64,000 nucleotides of DNA from CAZLQR01 sp964366455 (GCA_964366455.1 CAYISZ010000003.1:11796-75795), one strand, 5' to 3'; positions 7,704 through 16,679 are shown, numbered from the stretch's first letter. Notes: generated by a model from the letters alone, not told the origin. A program made the numbers and translations.

Positions 7704-8897
7704 ATGCCCATTACTTACATTGACTCTATTGAGATTAAAAATAAAACGGTACTTCTTCGTGCTGACTTCGACGTTTCCCTAAATGACGATGCGACGATTG
7801 CTAATGATATCCGTATTCAACAAAACATTCCAACCATTAAGCACTTACTTAAAAACAACAATAGAATAATCTGCGTAGCCAAACTCAACAGACCTCACGG
7901 CCGAGACCGAGACCCGAAGCATTCCTTAAAGATAGTAGTAGATAGACTTAAAGAATATTTACCCGACAACACTATTACGTTGATTGATGATTTTTTGACA
8001 GCAGGGGTTTCGGTATTTAAAGGTCAGATTTCAAAAGAGATTCTTGTCTTGGAGAATATACGTTTTTATAAAGAAGAAAAACAAAATGATCATGAGTTTG
8101 CAAAAAAACTTGCATCTCTAGCCGACGTTTATGTAAACGATGCTTTTGCGATGGCTCACCGTACCGAGGCTTCGGTAGTAGGAATTCCCCAGTACATTCC
8201 TGGTTATGGAGGATTGCTGTTGAAGAAAGAGGTTGAAACAATCTCCCGAGCAATCGATGAACCACGAAAACCCGTTGTGGTTATTCTTGGAGGTTCAAAA
8301 ATTTCTACCAAAATCAACTTGATTGGAAAACTACTTGAAATAGCCGATCATGTTTTGGTTGGTGGAGGTATCGCAAATACATTTTTAGCTAGCCAGAATA
8401 TAGAGGTTGGAAAAAGTATCTATGAGTATGATGAAAAGGAGCACGCACGTAGATTGCTTTATGAAGCAAAGGTTAAGAAAACAGAAATTGTTCTGCCGTC
8501 TGATTCCGTAGTTGGTAATCCGGAGGACAGAACTACCGGAGGCATTGTAAAGTTGAATAACGAAATTACACGCGATGACAACATTTTAGACATTGGTCCG
8601 GCAACCCAAGCAACTTGGGCATCTATGATAAATGGAGCCAAAACAATAATCTGGAATGGACCGGTTGGTTATTTTGAGAATCCACAGTACAGACGTGGTA
8701 CTGATTTTATTTACTACACGATTACTCAGGTCGAGGATGCTGTATCGGTTGTTGGTGGTGGAGATACGTTAGCGGCAATATCTAAGAAAGAGTATTTAGA
8801 TAACATAACCCACGTCTCAACAGGTGGTGGTGCGATGCTTGAGTTCATCGAAAAAGGCACACTCCCAGGACTAGAGGCCCTGGAAAATCCTGCCTGA
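7704..8897 (+). CDS. pgk: Phosphoglycerate kinase
   Basis: Interconverts 1,3-bisphosphoglycerate/ADP and 3-phosphoglycerate/ATP. Full length at 397 residues, with GYGGLLLKKE, VVILGGSKISTK, IWNGPVGYFE and VVGGGDTLAA (ATP site). Two normally invariant substrate-site stretches are changed: RVDFNVP reads RADFDVS and SHLGRP reads AKLNRP, so the 3-phosphoglycerate-binding histidine is lysine. The stop codon lies inside a GC-rich palindrome. It is separated from gap only by a repeat gap and is probably co-expressed. Confidence 0.95.
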   Translation: MPITYIDSIEIKNKTVLLRADFDVSLNDDATIANDIRIQQNIPTIKHLLKNNNRIICVAKLNRPHGRDRDPKHSLKIVVDRLKEYLPDNTITLIDDFLTAGVSVFKGQISKEILVLENIRFYKEEKQNDHEFAKKLASLADVYVNDAFAMAHRTEASVVGIPQYIPGYGGLLLKKEVETISRAIDEPRKPVVVILGGSKISTKINLIGKLLEIADHVLVGGGIANTFLASQNIEVGKSIYEYDEKEHARRLLYEAKVKKTEIVLPSDSVVGNPEDRTTGGIVKLNNEITRDDNILDIGPATQATWASMINGAKTIIWNGPVGYFENPQYRRGTDFIYYTITQVEDAVSVVGGGDTLAAISKKEYLDNITHVSTGGGAMLEFIEKGTLPGLEALENPA

Positions 8898-8907
8898 CGA
8901 CAGGCAG
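8890..8907. repeat. GC-rich palindrome across the pgk stop codon
   Basis: CTGCCTG and CAGGCAG around a 4-nt ACGA centre. The TGA of pgk is part of the left arm. It lies between convergent genes and could act as a transcription end for both. It is the same element type as at 35583 and inside recX at 47414. Confidence 0.75.
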
Positions 8908-8909
8908 CT

Positions 8910-9299
8910 CTATTTCTTAATTATTTCCACTACTTTATTTACGGGTACTTGAGAACTGATAGTAACGGGAACTTTGGTTGTCTCAATCGAAGGTAAAAAG
9001 CTTTTACCCACTACCCTTTCACCATCCATCCAATAAACATCTAGGTCAGCAAAAGTATTTTGATTCCAAAAAGTTCTTACCTGAGAATCTTCGAACAAAA
9101 AAACCATCCCATTCGCATTACTTAACTTTCTTACATTCATAAGTCCTTTTGCATGTTCCTCTGGACTATCTGCTATTAGAAGATTGAAGGTTTTATTTTC
9201 AATCGTTACCTCGCGGGTCGGCTCTTGGGGTTTTATGAGGAATAACGCGGAATACAGAATAATAACCACAACAAAAATCAATACCGGTTTACCTTTCAT
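8910..9299 (-). CDS. DUF192 family membrane-anchored protein
   Basis: A 129-residue protein with one N-terminal membrane segment (5-22) and a DUF192 domain: DSPEEHAKGLMNV, GMVFLFEDSQVRTFWNQNT, LDVYWMDGERVVG. Function of DUF192 is not established. Its ATG overlaps the stop of the alpha/beta hydrolase gene by 4 bp, so it is the second gene of a two-gene operon. Confidence 0.82.
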   Translation of the reverse strand: MKGKPVLIFVVVIILYSALFLIKPQEPTREVTIENKTFNLLIADSPEEHAKGLMNVRKLSNANGMVFLFEDSQVRTFWNQNTFADLDVYWMDGERVVGKSFLPSIETTKVPVTISSQVPVNKVVEIIKK

Positions 9300-10057
9300 A
9301 CATTATTCATTATGAAATCTTCCATTGCCTTTAGCATTTGTTCTGCATGATCACCCTCTGTGTATCTATGGTTGGCTCCATGTATTAGAACTAATTTACA
9401 GTTAGGTATAAGTTTTGAAATTTTCTTACTTTGCTCCACAGGAACACTCGCATCCGTGTCACCATGAATTATTAATGTGGGAACTTTGATATTAGGCGCT
9501 GCCACATACCCATTATTTTTTTTAAAATCTTTAACAAACGAGTAATTGAGCTTGAGTTTGGAACCGTCATATTTTTCATAATATGAAAATCCTTCGTTTT
9601 TCCATTTTTCTAATTTTTCTGGCGACTCAACTGCAGCTTGTTTATCTTCATAGTTGGAAACCGGAGATTTGAGCACTAAAAATTTTAAATCTTTACTTTT
9701 TGAAGAGGCCATGATACTAGCTATACCTCCAAAAGATCCTCCAATCAGACCAATTTTTTCATAACCCACATTCTTAACAAACTGTATGGATTGAAGCACG
9801 TCATCAACGGCCTCTGATACCGTGATGTTTTCAAAGTCTCCTTCACTCTCGCCATGGCCAAAAATATCAAACCGAAATGAAGCAATGTCTTCGTTGTTTA
9901 ATATTTCAACTAATCTAATATGTGTTTTTGAATTTTTATCAGAAGCGAAGCCATGAACTAAAATTACGATTGGCTTAGTCTTGTCTTCGGTTGGGGTTGA
10001 TAAAACACCACAAAGTTTATCACCCTTTGAATTTTTGAAAAATATCTTCTGCTCCAT
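9296..10057 (-). CDS. Alpha/beta hydrolase (serine esterase type)
   Basis: A 253-residue cytoplasmic hydrolase with the oxyanion region VILVHGFASDKNS, nucleophile elbow GGSFGG, acid residue in HGDTDASVP and catalytic histidine in HGANHRYTE. Substrate unknown; the layout resembles acyl-ester or peptidase-like hydrolases. TATACT lies exactly 6 nt before the ATG (10064-10069), predicting a leaderless transcript that also carries the DUF192 gene. Confidence 0.88.
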   Translation of the reverse strand: MEQKIFFKNSKGDKLCGVLSTPTEDKTKPIVILVHGFASDKNSKTHIRLVEILNNEDIASFRFDIFGHGESEGDFENITVSEAVDDVLQSIQFVKNVGYEKIGLIGGSFGGIASIMASSKSKDLKFLVLKSPVSNYEDKQAAVESPEKLEKWKNEGFSYYEKYDGSKLKLNYSFVKDFKKNNGYVAAPNIKVPTLIIHGDTDASVPVEQSKKISKLIPNCKLVLIHGANHRYTEGDHAEQMLKAMEDFIMNNV

Positions 10058-10070
10058 CCAGAAAGTATAT

Positions 10071-10100
10071 CCCTTCAGTTACCTTCAGGGCAAGTCAAGC
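10071..10100. repeat. CCTTCAG...TCAGGG dispersed repeat
   Basis: Short element CCCTTCAGTTACCTTCAGGG followed by CAAGTCAAGC. A longer relative lies at 20932-20985; both start right behind a TATACT promoter of a leftward gene. Confidence 0.5.
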
Positions 10101-10604
10101 TAAGGCTATTTTCAGTATCTCGTCTACGACTTTATTTAGAGGTTGAGTTGCGTCGATTGCTAAATCTCTGTATTTTATTGACCTATACCATCCAAGCACC
10201 AACTCTAGTTCATGTGGAGCTTTTCCAAACTTATTTGATGTTCTGACTGCAAGTCTGTGCTTAAGCGTGTCTTCATCGATAATCAAATCAATCATCTTGG
10301 TAAATAGGTCGCTCATATCATTCTCGTTTCCCGTAACACCACAAAGAAAAATAGTTTTATTTTGGGCTTGTTTCGCTAATTCTTCAACCTTGGAGCGGAG
10401 CATTAACCACTCGTATTTTTGATGAAACTCTGGAGTATGCGAATTGTATTTGGATAGTTTTTTATATATCTTATGAGTTTTCCTATCAAACCAATAGCTA
10501 AATCCTTCCTCTGCATCATAGGCTTCATAACCCCTCTTTTTCAGTTCTTGCGCTACGGTAGATTTTCCTGATCCAGAAACACCGGTTATGTAGATTAGCG
10601 CCAT
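10095..10604 (-). CDS. P-loop kinase-like protein
   Basis: A 169-residue small-molecule-kinase-like ATPase. The P-loop ITGVSGSGKST is at residues 6-16, followed by a kinase-type RGYEAYDAEEGFSYW and a lid-like arginine segment HRLAVRTSNKFGK. It resembles gluconate/shikimate-kinase-fold AAA_18 proteins, but the substrate-binding part is not diagnostic. TATACT is 6 nt before the ATG (10611-10616), so a leaderless mRNA is predicted. Confidence 0.75.
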   Translation of the reverse strand: MALIYITGVSGSGKSTVAQELKKRGYEAYDAEEGFSYWFDRKTHKIYKKLSKYNSHTPEFHQKYEWLMLRSKVEELAKQAQNKTIFLCGVTGNENDMSDLFTKMIDLIIDEDTLKHRLAVRTSNKFGKAPHELELVLGWYRSIKYRDLAIDATQPLNKVVDEILKIALA

Positions 10605-10656
10605 TTAGAAAGTATAGCATTGAAATAATAGGCTCTTCTGACCACGGAGGGTGCGA

Positions 10657-11691
10657 TTATAGCCTAAGCTCTTCATTGCTTATGATGCGGGCATTTTTTA
10701 TAAATTCAATTATGTACGGTAAAGCTTCACCAACAGTGCCTTTAAATTCACTAGCTCCGGAATGATAAGCTTTAAAAACTATGATGGTGTTGTTTATAGT
10801 TGCAATATACGGCACCGCACTACGCACGCCTTCAGTATCAATCGGAACATACACAGTTCTACCCTCTGATTGATACACAACGTCACAGTCAACAATGTTA
10901 TTTATTACATTAGCATTGTTCTTACCGAAAACAGCAATGTAGCTATCCAAGGAATTATGATCGCATTTTTTTGGGAACATCAGTGCCGTCTTAATGAAAT
11001 CGTCCTCAGCTGCCTCTTTTATAATTATGTACCCTTTGGGGGTGTCAATTCTCGACTCTACAAAGGGAACGGTTAAGTCGCCTGGGCGCGAATCTAACTG
11101 CTCGGTGTCGAGATGTTTATCGCCTGGAACACTGTAGACATCGAATCCACGTTTTAGTGCATAAGTTTTGTCTTCCAAACGGTCGTTTTCAAACGCAAGA
11201 ATACTAGCTCCTTTATATATGGTCATCAGCAAAAAGATCTGTACTAGTATTTTTGTCTTTTTTCTATTCCCATTAGCAAAGATCGCATATGCTAAAAGAT
11301 AGGAAATTGCGCATATTACCATTGTTAATGTAACTTGTGCCATTACCGGAATACCGAAATCTCCAGTTTGAATTACGGACACAGCCGCTACTATTGAGGC
11401 TCCTGCAGATCCTGAAATGTAAAATGCATTTGGATATTTGAAACGACGTAACCAAGCCCACATAAAAAGTGGTGGCAATGCAAAGGATGCTGCTTTTATT
11501 AAACTTGCAAAGGCAAAGGCTAACGCCAGACCAGATAGACCACTTAAGCTGTCGCCCATTATCATGGTTCCGAAATTACCCAAACCTGATCTCGTCAACC
11601 CCATGAGAAGTGTATGAAAAATGGGGGCAATTAATAAGGGCCACCATTTTACTCTAAGATGCAATGGCGTGTACTTTCGCGAAGTAGGCAT
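10657..11691 (-). CDS. Hypothetical multi-pass membrane protein
   Basis: A 344-residue protein with about five hydrophobic segments in residues 15-165 and a hydrophilic C-terminal domain of about 170 residues (EDKTYALKRGFDVYSVPGDKH onward) of mixed strand/helix character, probably outside the membrane. I do not recognise the family. It lies alone between the kinase-like gene and tRNA-Pro. Confidence 0.65.
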   Translation of the reverse strand: MPTSRKYTPLHLRVKWWPLLIAPIFHTLLMGLTRSGLGNFGTMIMGDSLSGLSGLALAFAFASLIKAASFALPPLFMWAWLRRFKYPNAFYISGSAGASIVAAVSVIQTGDFGIPVMAQVTLTMVICAISYLLAYAIFANGNRKKTKILVQIFLLMTIYKGASILAFENDRLEDKTYALKRGFDVYSVPGDKHLDTEQLDSRPGDLTVPFVESRIDTPKGYIIIKEAAEDDFIKTALMFPKKCDHNSLDSYIAVFGKNNANVINNIVDCDVVYQSEGRTVYVPIDTEGVRSAVPYIATINNTIIVFKAYHSGASEFKGTVGEALPYIIEFIKNARIISNEELRL

Positions 11692-11714
11692 TATTTTAAT
11701 ATAGCAGATTTGTG

Positions 11715-11788
11715 TCGGGGTGACAGGACTCGAACCTGCGACCTCTCGCTCCCAAAGCGAACGTTCTAGCCATCTGAACTACACCCCG
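11715..11788 (-). tRNA. tRNA-Pro (UGG)
   Basis: A 74-nt cloverleaf on the minus strand: acceptor CGGGGTG / CACCCCG, anticodon loop TTTGGGA giving anticodon TGG, T-arm loop TTCGAGT, discriminator A. The 3' CCA is not encoded and must be added by CCA-adding enzyme. Confidence 0.95.
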
Positions 11789-11813
11789 ATGTAATGTTAT
11801 TATACCATTGAGT

Positions 11814-12383
11814 ATGCGTAGAGATTTATTCACCTACTTAAGTGTCCTCATTATCTTCGTTGGAGCTTTTTTTCTTTCACCAAAACAACTGCGAATGATG
11901 CAGATTGCTCTTACCAATCTTTCTCCCTCCATTGTTCCGTCACAGCAGACATCGCTACAAACTTCCAACGTGAAAGTTGTCAGAGTTATTGACGGCGATA
12001 CGGTTGAGTTAGAGACTGGAGAAACGCTTCGATACATCGGTATCGATACTCCAGAGACAAAGCATCCAAAAAAACCCGTTCAGTGCTATGGTGAGGAAGC
12101 CTATCAAGTAAATAAAAAGTTAGTTGAGGGGAAGACGGTGCGCATTGTTAAAGATATTTCTGAAGTAGATAAATACAAACGCCTACTTAGATACGTATAT
12201 GTCGCAACCCAAGCATCTCCGTCTGGAATTTTGGTTAATGACTATTTAGTTAGAAATGGTTTTGCTTTCGCCTCTACCTTCCCCCCAGATGTAAAATACA
12301 GTGAACAATTTATTGAAGCCCAAAGAGAAGCGCGAGAAAAGAATCTAGGAGCATGGGCTAATTGCCCTATTGATTCGAACTAA
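11814..12383 (+). CDS. Secreted thermonuclease-like (SNase) protein
   Basis: An N-terminal hydrophobic anchor (about 7-25) followed by an SNase domain: VIDGDTVELETGETLRYIGIDTPE, then KRLLRYVYV and GFAFAS. The calcium-site aspartates (DGDT, IDTPE) and catalytic arginines (LRYIG, KRLLRY) appear conserved, so an active extracellular or wall-associated nuclease is likely. A TTG start at 11808 is possible; I prefer ATG 11814, 7 nt after TATACC. An extracellular nuclease fits a cell that scavenges nucleotides (inference). Confidence 0.88.
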   Translation: MRRDLFTYLSVLIIFVGAFFLSPKQLRMMQIALTNLSPSIVPSQQTSLQTSNVKVVRVIDGDTVELETGETLRYIGIDTPETKHPKKPVQCYGEEAYQVNKKLVEGKTVRIVKDISEVDKYKRLLRYVYVATQASPSGILVNDYLVRNGFAFASTFPPDVKYSEQFIEAQREAREKNLGAWANCPIDSN

Positions 12384-12409
12384 TAGGACATTTTCATTTG
12401 GCCTTATGT

Positions 12410-12457
12410 TCGAGTCAAACTCGACTATTCACCTCACTTCGTAGAGTCTAACTCTAC
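12410..12457. terminator. Two tandem hairpins between convergent genes
   Basis: TCGAGT-CAA-ACTCGA (12410-12424) and GTAGAGT-CTA-ACTCTAC (12441-12457) sit between the convergent nuclease and zwf-gnd genes; the second contains the zwf-gnd TAG stop. Neither is followed by a long T tract, so a terminator role is only probable. Confidence 0.45.
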
Positions 12458-14856
12458 TTCGCTCGATGGCCGCCGAACTGATTTCGCAGTGCGTTAATAA
12501 CCTTTCCTTGGTAGCTGGGTTTCTTTACGCTTTTCACTCGGGCTTTAATTGAGTCATCAATCACAACAGCCGGAACCCTAAATGCTTTGGCAGCGTCAAC
12601 TGTCCAGTCAGCTTCTCCTTTAATTCTCTGGCCAGCGCCACCTCCACCAGATCCTGTCGAGCCCGACAATTCTGATAAATCGTTCCCGTGCATTCGATAT
12701 GCCGCCTCTAGCCAATTTGTGAGTCTTGACTCAATTACACTACCATGATTATAAATCTGAGCTGTTTTTTTGAGATCCATTTTAAATGGCCCATCATGAA
12801 GTACATGAAATCCCTCTGCAAGAGCTTGCATCATTCCATACTCAATTCCATTGTGAACCATCTTCGCAAAATGCCCTGCTCCAACACCCTCAAAGAACAT
12901 GACACCCGATGGCACTGCTAAGTCATGAAGTAATCGTAAATGTTTTTCGTAAAGTTCTTTGCTACCACCAACCATAAGACAACCGCCCAGCAATGCACCG
13001 GATGGTCCACCGGAGAATCCCACATCCATAAAATGGATCCCTTGTTTTGCAAGTATTGCGCTTCTCCGAACAGCATCTTTGTAATTTCCGTTTGCGGCAT
13101 CGATGACCACGTCGCCTTTTCGTAAATATTTCAAAAGCTCACCAAGTATTTCATCAATAACTTTTCCTGCAGGAAGCATGAGCCATATGACGCGCGGTTT
13201 GTCAGTTAATTTTTTAACAAGATCCTCAACGGTGTTCGCTACAACCATTCCACTTTTCTTCAATTCCTGACTAACAGACGCAGTTCTATTCCACCCAACT
13301 ATTCTCCATTTCTTCCCTAGAAGATTGCGTACGATGTTCGCCCCCATCTTTCCAAGACCGATTACCCCAATCTCATTTTGTTTGCGAAACTCCACCCTTA
13401 CCTCTTCTGTAGCAGATGATCCATATCGTACTTTTAATTGTTTTACCATGCTGTCAGTATCGACCTGATACTTTTCCAATGGTACTTTATTCTTCTCCCA
13501 AGTTCTAGTGATAGGATCTATGAATTTCCACATCGACTTCACCTCGCTGGTGCTTACAAACAAAATTTGGTTTCCTTCAATGCAGTCTAATAGAAGCTTT
13601 TCATACTCTTCTACGTATTGACCCGACCTTCTCCGCTTCCTATAGGTAAAATTAATCTTTCGTTTCTCTACTCGCATGTCTAATCCGGGTTTTTTTGCAA
13701 GGAAGTGAATTTCAATCTTTTCTTCTGGTTCAAGGGAGAAGATAAGTACGTCTTTAATGTGTTTTTTTCCAGGTGGACAGAGGCACGGAGATGAGTGCTT
13801 AAATGTTATTGCGATATCTTTTATTTGGTGTTTTAGTCGTTTCCCTGATGTCATGATAATTGGTACGCTTTGCCATCGAGGTGAATCAAGGAATGCTCTA
13901 ACACGAAAGAAAGTTTCGGTATGTGAATTCTTTTTTACACCAGAAATTGCGCGGTATCCAGAGTGCTGTGCGCGAACAGTATGTTCAAGAATTTCAGATT
14001 GTGAGGGCGGAATTAGGCACTTTAGAATTTCATTTCTCTTCTCACGAATTTCGTCAGCGCCAAAACTTGTTGGATGGTCCATTGCCACGAGAGATAACAT
14101 CTGTAAAAGATGGTTTTGTCCCATATCGCGAAGTGCTCCTACTCCATCGTAAAAAACTCCACGCTTCTCCACGCCAATTTTTTCTAAAAGTCGTATTGAG
14201 ATTTTTTCAATGTATTCATTGCTCCAGCTCTGCTCAAAAATATTATTAGAAAATCTAAAGCTTAAAATGTTCTGCAACATCTCTTTGGCTAGATAGTGAT
14301 CAATTCTATATATCTGCTCCTCTTTAAATAGTTGGGCTAACTTCAGATCTAATCGCTCCGCTGTAGCAGCGTCCTTTCCAAATGGTTTCTCAACTATTAC
14401 CCTCGTCCATCCTTCATCTGGCCCACATGGGATTGTTAGTCCTGAGTCATGAAGATGTTGAAATATTGTCTGATAGTGCTCTGGAGGAACTGCTGTATAA
14501 AATAATTTGTTTGAGCAGACTTTCCACTCCTCATCTACACGACCTAGATCTTTAGCTAGCGACTTGTAATCGATTAGTGATTCGAATTTACCTTGATTGT
14601 AAAAAAATCTCTTCAGAAAATCATTAAGGACTTTTTTATTTATTTTGATGTGCTTATTTGTTAATATAATCCGTGAAACGTGAAGCCTAAATTGGTCGTC
14701 AGTCATTGGTCTACGCGCATATCCAATTACACGAAAGAGTTTGGGGAGTTTGTTTTTTGTAAATAAATTAAAGAGTGCTGGAGTGATTTTTTTGGTCATC
14801 AAATCCCCAGTGGCACCAAAGACTACTAGCGCTGTAGGTATGTTATTCGCCACCAT
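12454..14856 (-). CDS. zwf-gnd: Fused glucose-6-phosphate dehydrogenase / 6-phosphogluconate dehydrogenase
   Basis: One continuous 800-codon frame holds two oxidative pentose-phosphate enzymes. Residues 1 to about 490 are glucose-6-phosphate dehydrogenase: VVFGATGDL (12-19), EKPFG (156-160), active-site RIDHYLAKE (184-192). Residues about 496-800 are 6-phosphogluconate dehydrogenase of the shorter type: GLGKMG (500-505), DVGFSGGPSGA and KMVHNGIEYGMMQA. The upstream extension to 14934 would run into the aldolase gene; ATG 14856 gives MVANNIPTALVVFG, 7 bp after the aldolase stop. No lactonase domain lies between the halves. The fusion would make two NADPH per glucose-6-phosphate. Confidence 0.95.
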   Translation of the reverse strand: MVANNIPTALVVFGATGDLMTKKITPALFNLFTKNKLPKLFRVIGYARRPMTDDQFRLHVSRIILTNKHIKINKKVLNDFLKRFFYNQGKFESLIDYKSLAKDLGRVDEEWKVCSNKLFYTAVPPEHYQTIFQHLHDSGLTIPCGPDEGWTRVIVEKPFGKDAATAERLDLKLAQLFKEEQIYRIDHYLAKEMLQNILSFRFSNNIFEQSWSNEYIEKISIRLLEKIGVEKRGVFYDGVGALRDMGQNHLLQMLSLVAMDHPTSFGADEIREKRNEILKCLIPPSQSEILEHTVRAQHSGYRAISGVKKNSHTETFFRVRAFLDSPRWQSVPIIMTSGKRLKHQIKDIAITFKHSSPCLCPPGKKHIKDVLIFSLEPEEKIEIHFLAKKPGLDMRVEKRKINFTYRKRRRSGQYVEEYEKLLLDCIEGNQILFVSTSEVKSMWKFIDPITRTWEKNKVPLEKYQVDTDSMVKQLKVRYGSSATEEVRVEFRKQNEIGVIGLGKMGANIVRNLLGKKWRIVGWNRTASVSQELKKSGMVVANTVEDLVKKLTDKPRVIWLMLPAGKVIDEILGELLKYLRKGDVVIDAANGNYKDAVRRSAILAKQGIHFMDVGFSGGPSGALLGGCLMVGGSKELYEKHLRLLHDLAVPSGVMFFEGVGAGHFAKMVHNGIEYGMMQALAEGFHVLHDGPFKMDLKKTAQIYNHGSVIESRLTNWLEAAYRMHGNDLSELSGSTGSGGGGAGQRIKGEADWTVDAAKAFRVPAVVIDDSIKARVKSVKKPSYQGKVINALRNQFGGHRAK

Positions 14857-14863
14857 CGCAGTA

Positions 14864-15853
14864 TTATAGCTTACCGCTTCTTGCAAGGCTACATTGTTGT
14901 GCGCTTTTGAAGAGTGCTTTCTGGGCAGCTGCACGATGCGTTGAGTCGTCTAGTTGACCTGCTAGAGCATTTAATGCGGCGCTCTGAAGTCCTCGGCCAA
15001 AAGAAAAGCTTAGCTCCCATGGCTTAACTTGACCTTTGTTCATTTCGTTTAAATTTTTAGCTGCATCCTCATCGCTTTGTCCGCCTGATAAAAATACGAT
15101 GCCGGGAACGTCTTTTGGCACCACTCCCATAAAACATTTAAGAGTTTTTCTAGCCACCTCTTCTGTAGTAGAGGGTGTTAGAGAGTCTACGCCAGCGATA
15201 ACCATATTTGGTTTCAATAGCATTCCTTTTAGATTTACTCCTGCGTTTTTCAACTCCTCAAACACAAATTGCAAAGTTCTATTGGTCACATCAAAACATT
15301 TTCCAATTGAATGGCCTCCATCCATCAATACTTCTGGTTCAACAATTGGAACCATTTTTTTCTTTTGAGACAGCCGTGCAAACTCAGCCAATCGTTTGGC
15401 ATTCTCTCGTATACATTCGTCTGTTGGGATTTTTTTCCCTATTTTTATTACCCCTCGCCACTTAGTGAACTGCGCACCTAGCTCAGCATATTCGGCCAGT
15501 CTTACTTCAAGACCATCTAGCCCGTTTGTTATCGACTCATCGTTACCATAAGATTCAGTTCCCTGATCCACTTTTATACCTGGCGCAATACCACGAGCAG
15601 TTAATAGTTCTGTGAAAAGAGCTCCGTCCAAACCATTTTGCCTAAAGGTCTCATCGAACAAGATTACGCCACTTATGAATGGTTCTATTCCAGGAGTAGT
15701 AAAGAGAAGATCTCTGTATGAGCGCCTTTTGTCTTCTGTATTTGGGATACTATATCTCTCAAATCGCTTACCAATAGTTCCGGTGCTTTCATCGGCCGCT
15801 AAAATTCCTTTTCCTGGAGCTACAAGTCTTTGGGCGATTGCTTCAATACTCAT
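14864..15853 (-). CDS. fba: Fructose-bisphosphate aldolase class I
   Basis: A Schiff-base aldolase cleaving fructose-1,6-bisphosphate; 329 residues from ATG 15853 (MSIEAIAQRLVAPGKGILAADESTGT, the family N-terminus). Other hallmarks are WRGVIKIG, IVEPEVLMDG and GMLLKPNMV with the Schiff-base lysine near residue 213, then FLSGGQSDEDA. A longer frame to 15892 lacks family resemblance. It precedes zwf-gnd by 7 bp and is almost certainly co-transcribed. The class I type is the less common one in bacteria. Confidence 0.96.
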   Translation of the reverse strand: MSIEAIAQRLVAPGKGILAADESTGTIGKRFERYSIPNTEDKRRSYRDLLFTTPGIEPFISGVILFDETFRQNGLDGALFTELLTARGIAPGIKVDQGTESYGNDESITNGLDGLEVRLAEYAELGAQFTKWRGVIKIGKKIPTDECIRENAKRLAEFARLSQKKKMVPIVEPEVLMDGGHSIGKCFDVTNRTLQFVFEELKNAGVNLKGMLLKPNMVIAGVDSLTPSTTEEVARKTLKCFMGVVPKDVPGIVFLSGGQSDEDAAKNLNEMNKGQVKPWELSFSFGRGLQSAALNALAGQLDDSTHRAAAQKALFKSAQQCSLARSGKL

Positions 15854-15892
15854 ATTTGAACAGATTTTAGTAGCCTGATATACTAAAGTCAA

Positions 15893-16369
15893 ATGAAAAT
15901 TTTGATTGTTTTTGCTACGTACTCTGGAAGCACAAGAATTGTTGGAGGCCTTATCGAATCTACACTAAAAAAGGATCACGAGGTCTCCTCTTTCAGCGTT
16001 TTTGATTTCGATCCAATGAAGTTTAGAGACTTCGACTTCATAATTCTGGGCTCAAACTCATGGTTTGAGCAAAAAGAAGAGGGCCAGATGAACAGTGGCT
16101 TTCATGCACTGAAGGATAAACTCAAACCCGATAGTTTCAAGGGTAAAAAATTTGCAATCTACGCGTTAGGCGACTCCAATCTCTATCACAACACCTTTTG
16201 TAAAGCAGCCGACCATCTTGAGAAGTTAGTAAGAGAGTTTGGTGGGGACGCTGTGGTACCACCGCTTAAGGTAGATAGATATTATTTTGACGAAGAAGGC
16301 AGTGAACCGAAGGTTATTGAATGGGCAGAGGGATTAAATCAATTTTTGAAGCAACAACAAAGTCGTTGA
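15893..16369 (+). CDS. Flavodoxin
   Basis: A 158-residue FMN electron carrier: phosphate loop TYSGST (9-14), ILGSNSWFE in the first isoalloxazine loop, YALGDSNLYHNTFCKA in the second. TATACT is 8 nt before the ATG. It is divergent from the aldolase/zwf-gnd operon by 39 bp, so NADPH production and flavodoxin may be regulated together (inference). The last 56 bp overlap the convergent pterin dehydratase gene. Confidence 0.92.
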   Translation: MKILIVFATYSGSTRIVGGLIESTLKKDHEVSSFSVFDFDPMKFRDFDFIILGSNSWFEQKEEGQMNSGFHALKDKLKPDSFKGKKFAIYALGDSNLYHNTFCKAADHLEKLVREFGGDAVVPPLKVDRYYFDEEGSEPKVIEWAEGLNQFLKQQQSR

Positions 16370-16679
16370 TCGATAGTCCTTTGATTGCGTGTGTTGATAG
16401 CGTAACTCTCACTTTATTCCATCCGTGAAGATATATATCTGGGTGATGTCCTTCAGACTCCGCTATCTCACCGGTCTTATTAACAAATGCCAATGTCTCT
16501 TTAAAATCCTTGAACTTGTAGTCTCGTTCTAATGACTTTTCATCATCGGCAACGGTCCAGTCCTTAACTATCTCAAGATAAGGCGCGAACTCCGTTCGTG
16601 TTAAAGGGTCTACTCCTCCTTCACATGGTACGCAATGGCCTTTTGAAAGATGGTTGGCCGGAATTAAATCTTGCTTCAT
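16314..16679 (-). CDS. phhB: Pterin-4a-carbinolamine dehydratase
   Basis: A 121-residue protein with the family core AESEGHHPDIYLHGWNKVRV and THAIKGLSINDF; the catalytic His-His and later His are present. The N-terminal part carries CVPCEGG before the domain, as in many bacterial forms. No aromatic amino-acid hydroxylase is in the window. Its start overlaps the mscL stop by 4 bp (coupled), and its 3' end overlaps flavodoxin by 56 bp on the opposite strand. Confidence 0.93.
   Translation of the reverse strand: MKQDLIPANHLSKGHCVPCEGGVDPLTRTEFAPYLEIVKDWTVADDEKSLERDYKFKDFKETLAFVNKTGEIAESEGHHPDIYLHGWNKVRVTLSTHAIKGLSINDFVVASKIDLIPLPIQ

Noticed and set aside
12410..12457. Strong intrinsic terminators
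   Set aside because: Hairpins are clear but lack T tracts on either strand, so only a weak terminator call was kept.
13757..14152. Plus-strand ORF of 131 codons with several cysteines
   Set aside because: Entirely antisense to the conserved glucose-6-phosphate dehydrogenase domain; no recognisable protein pattern or start signals.
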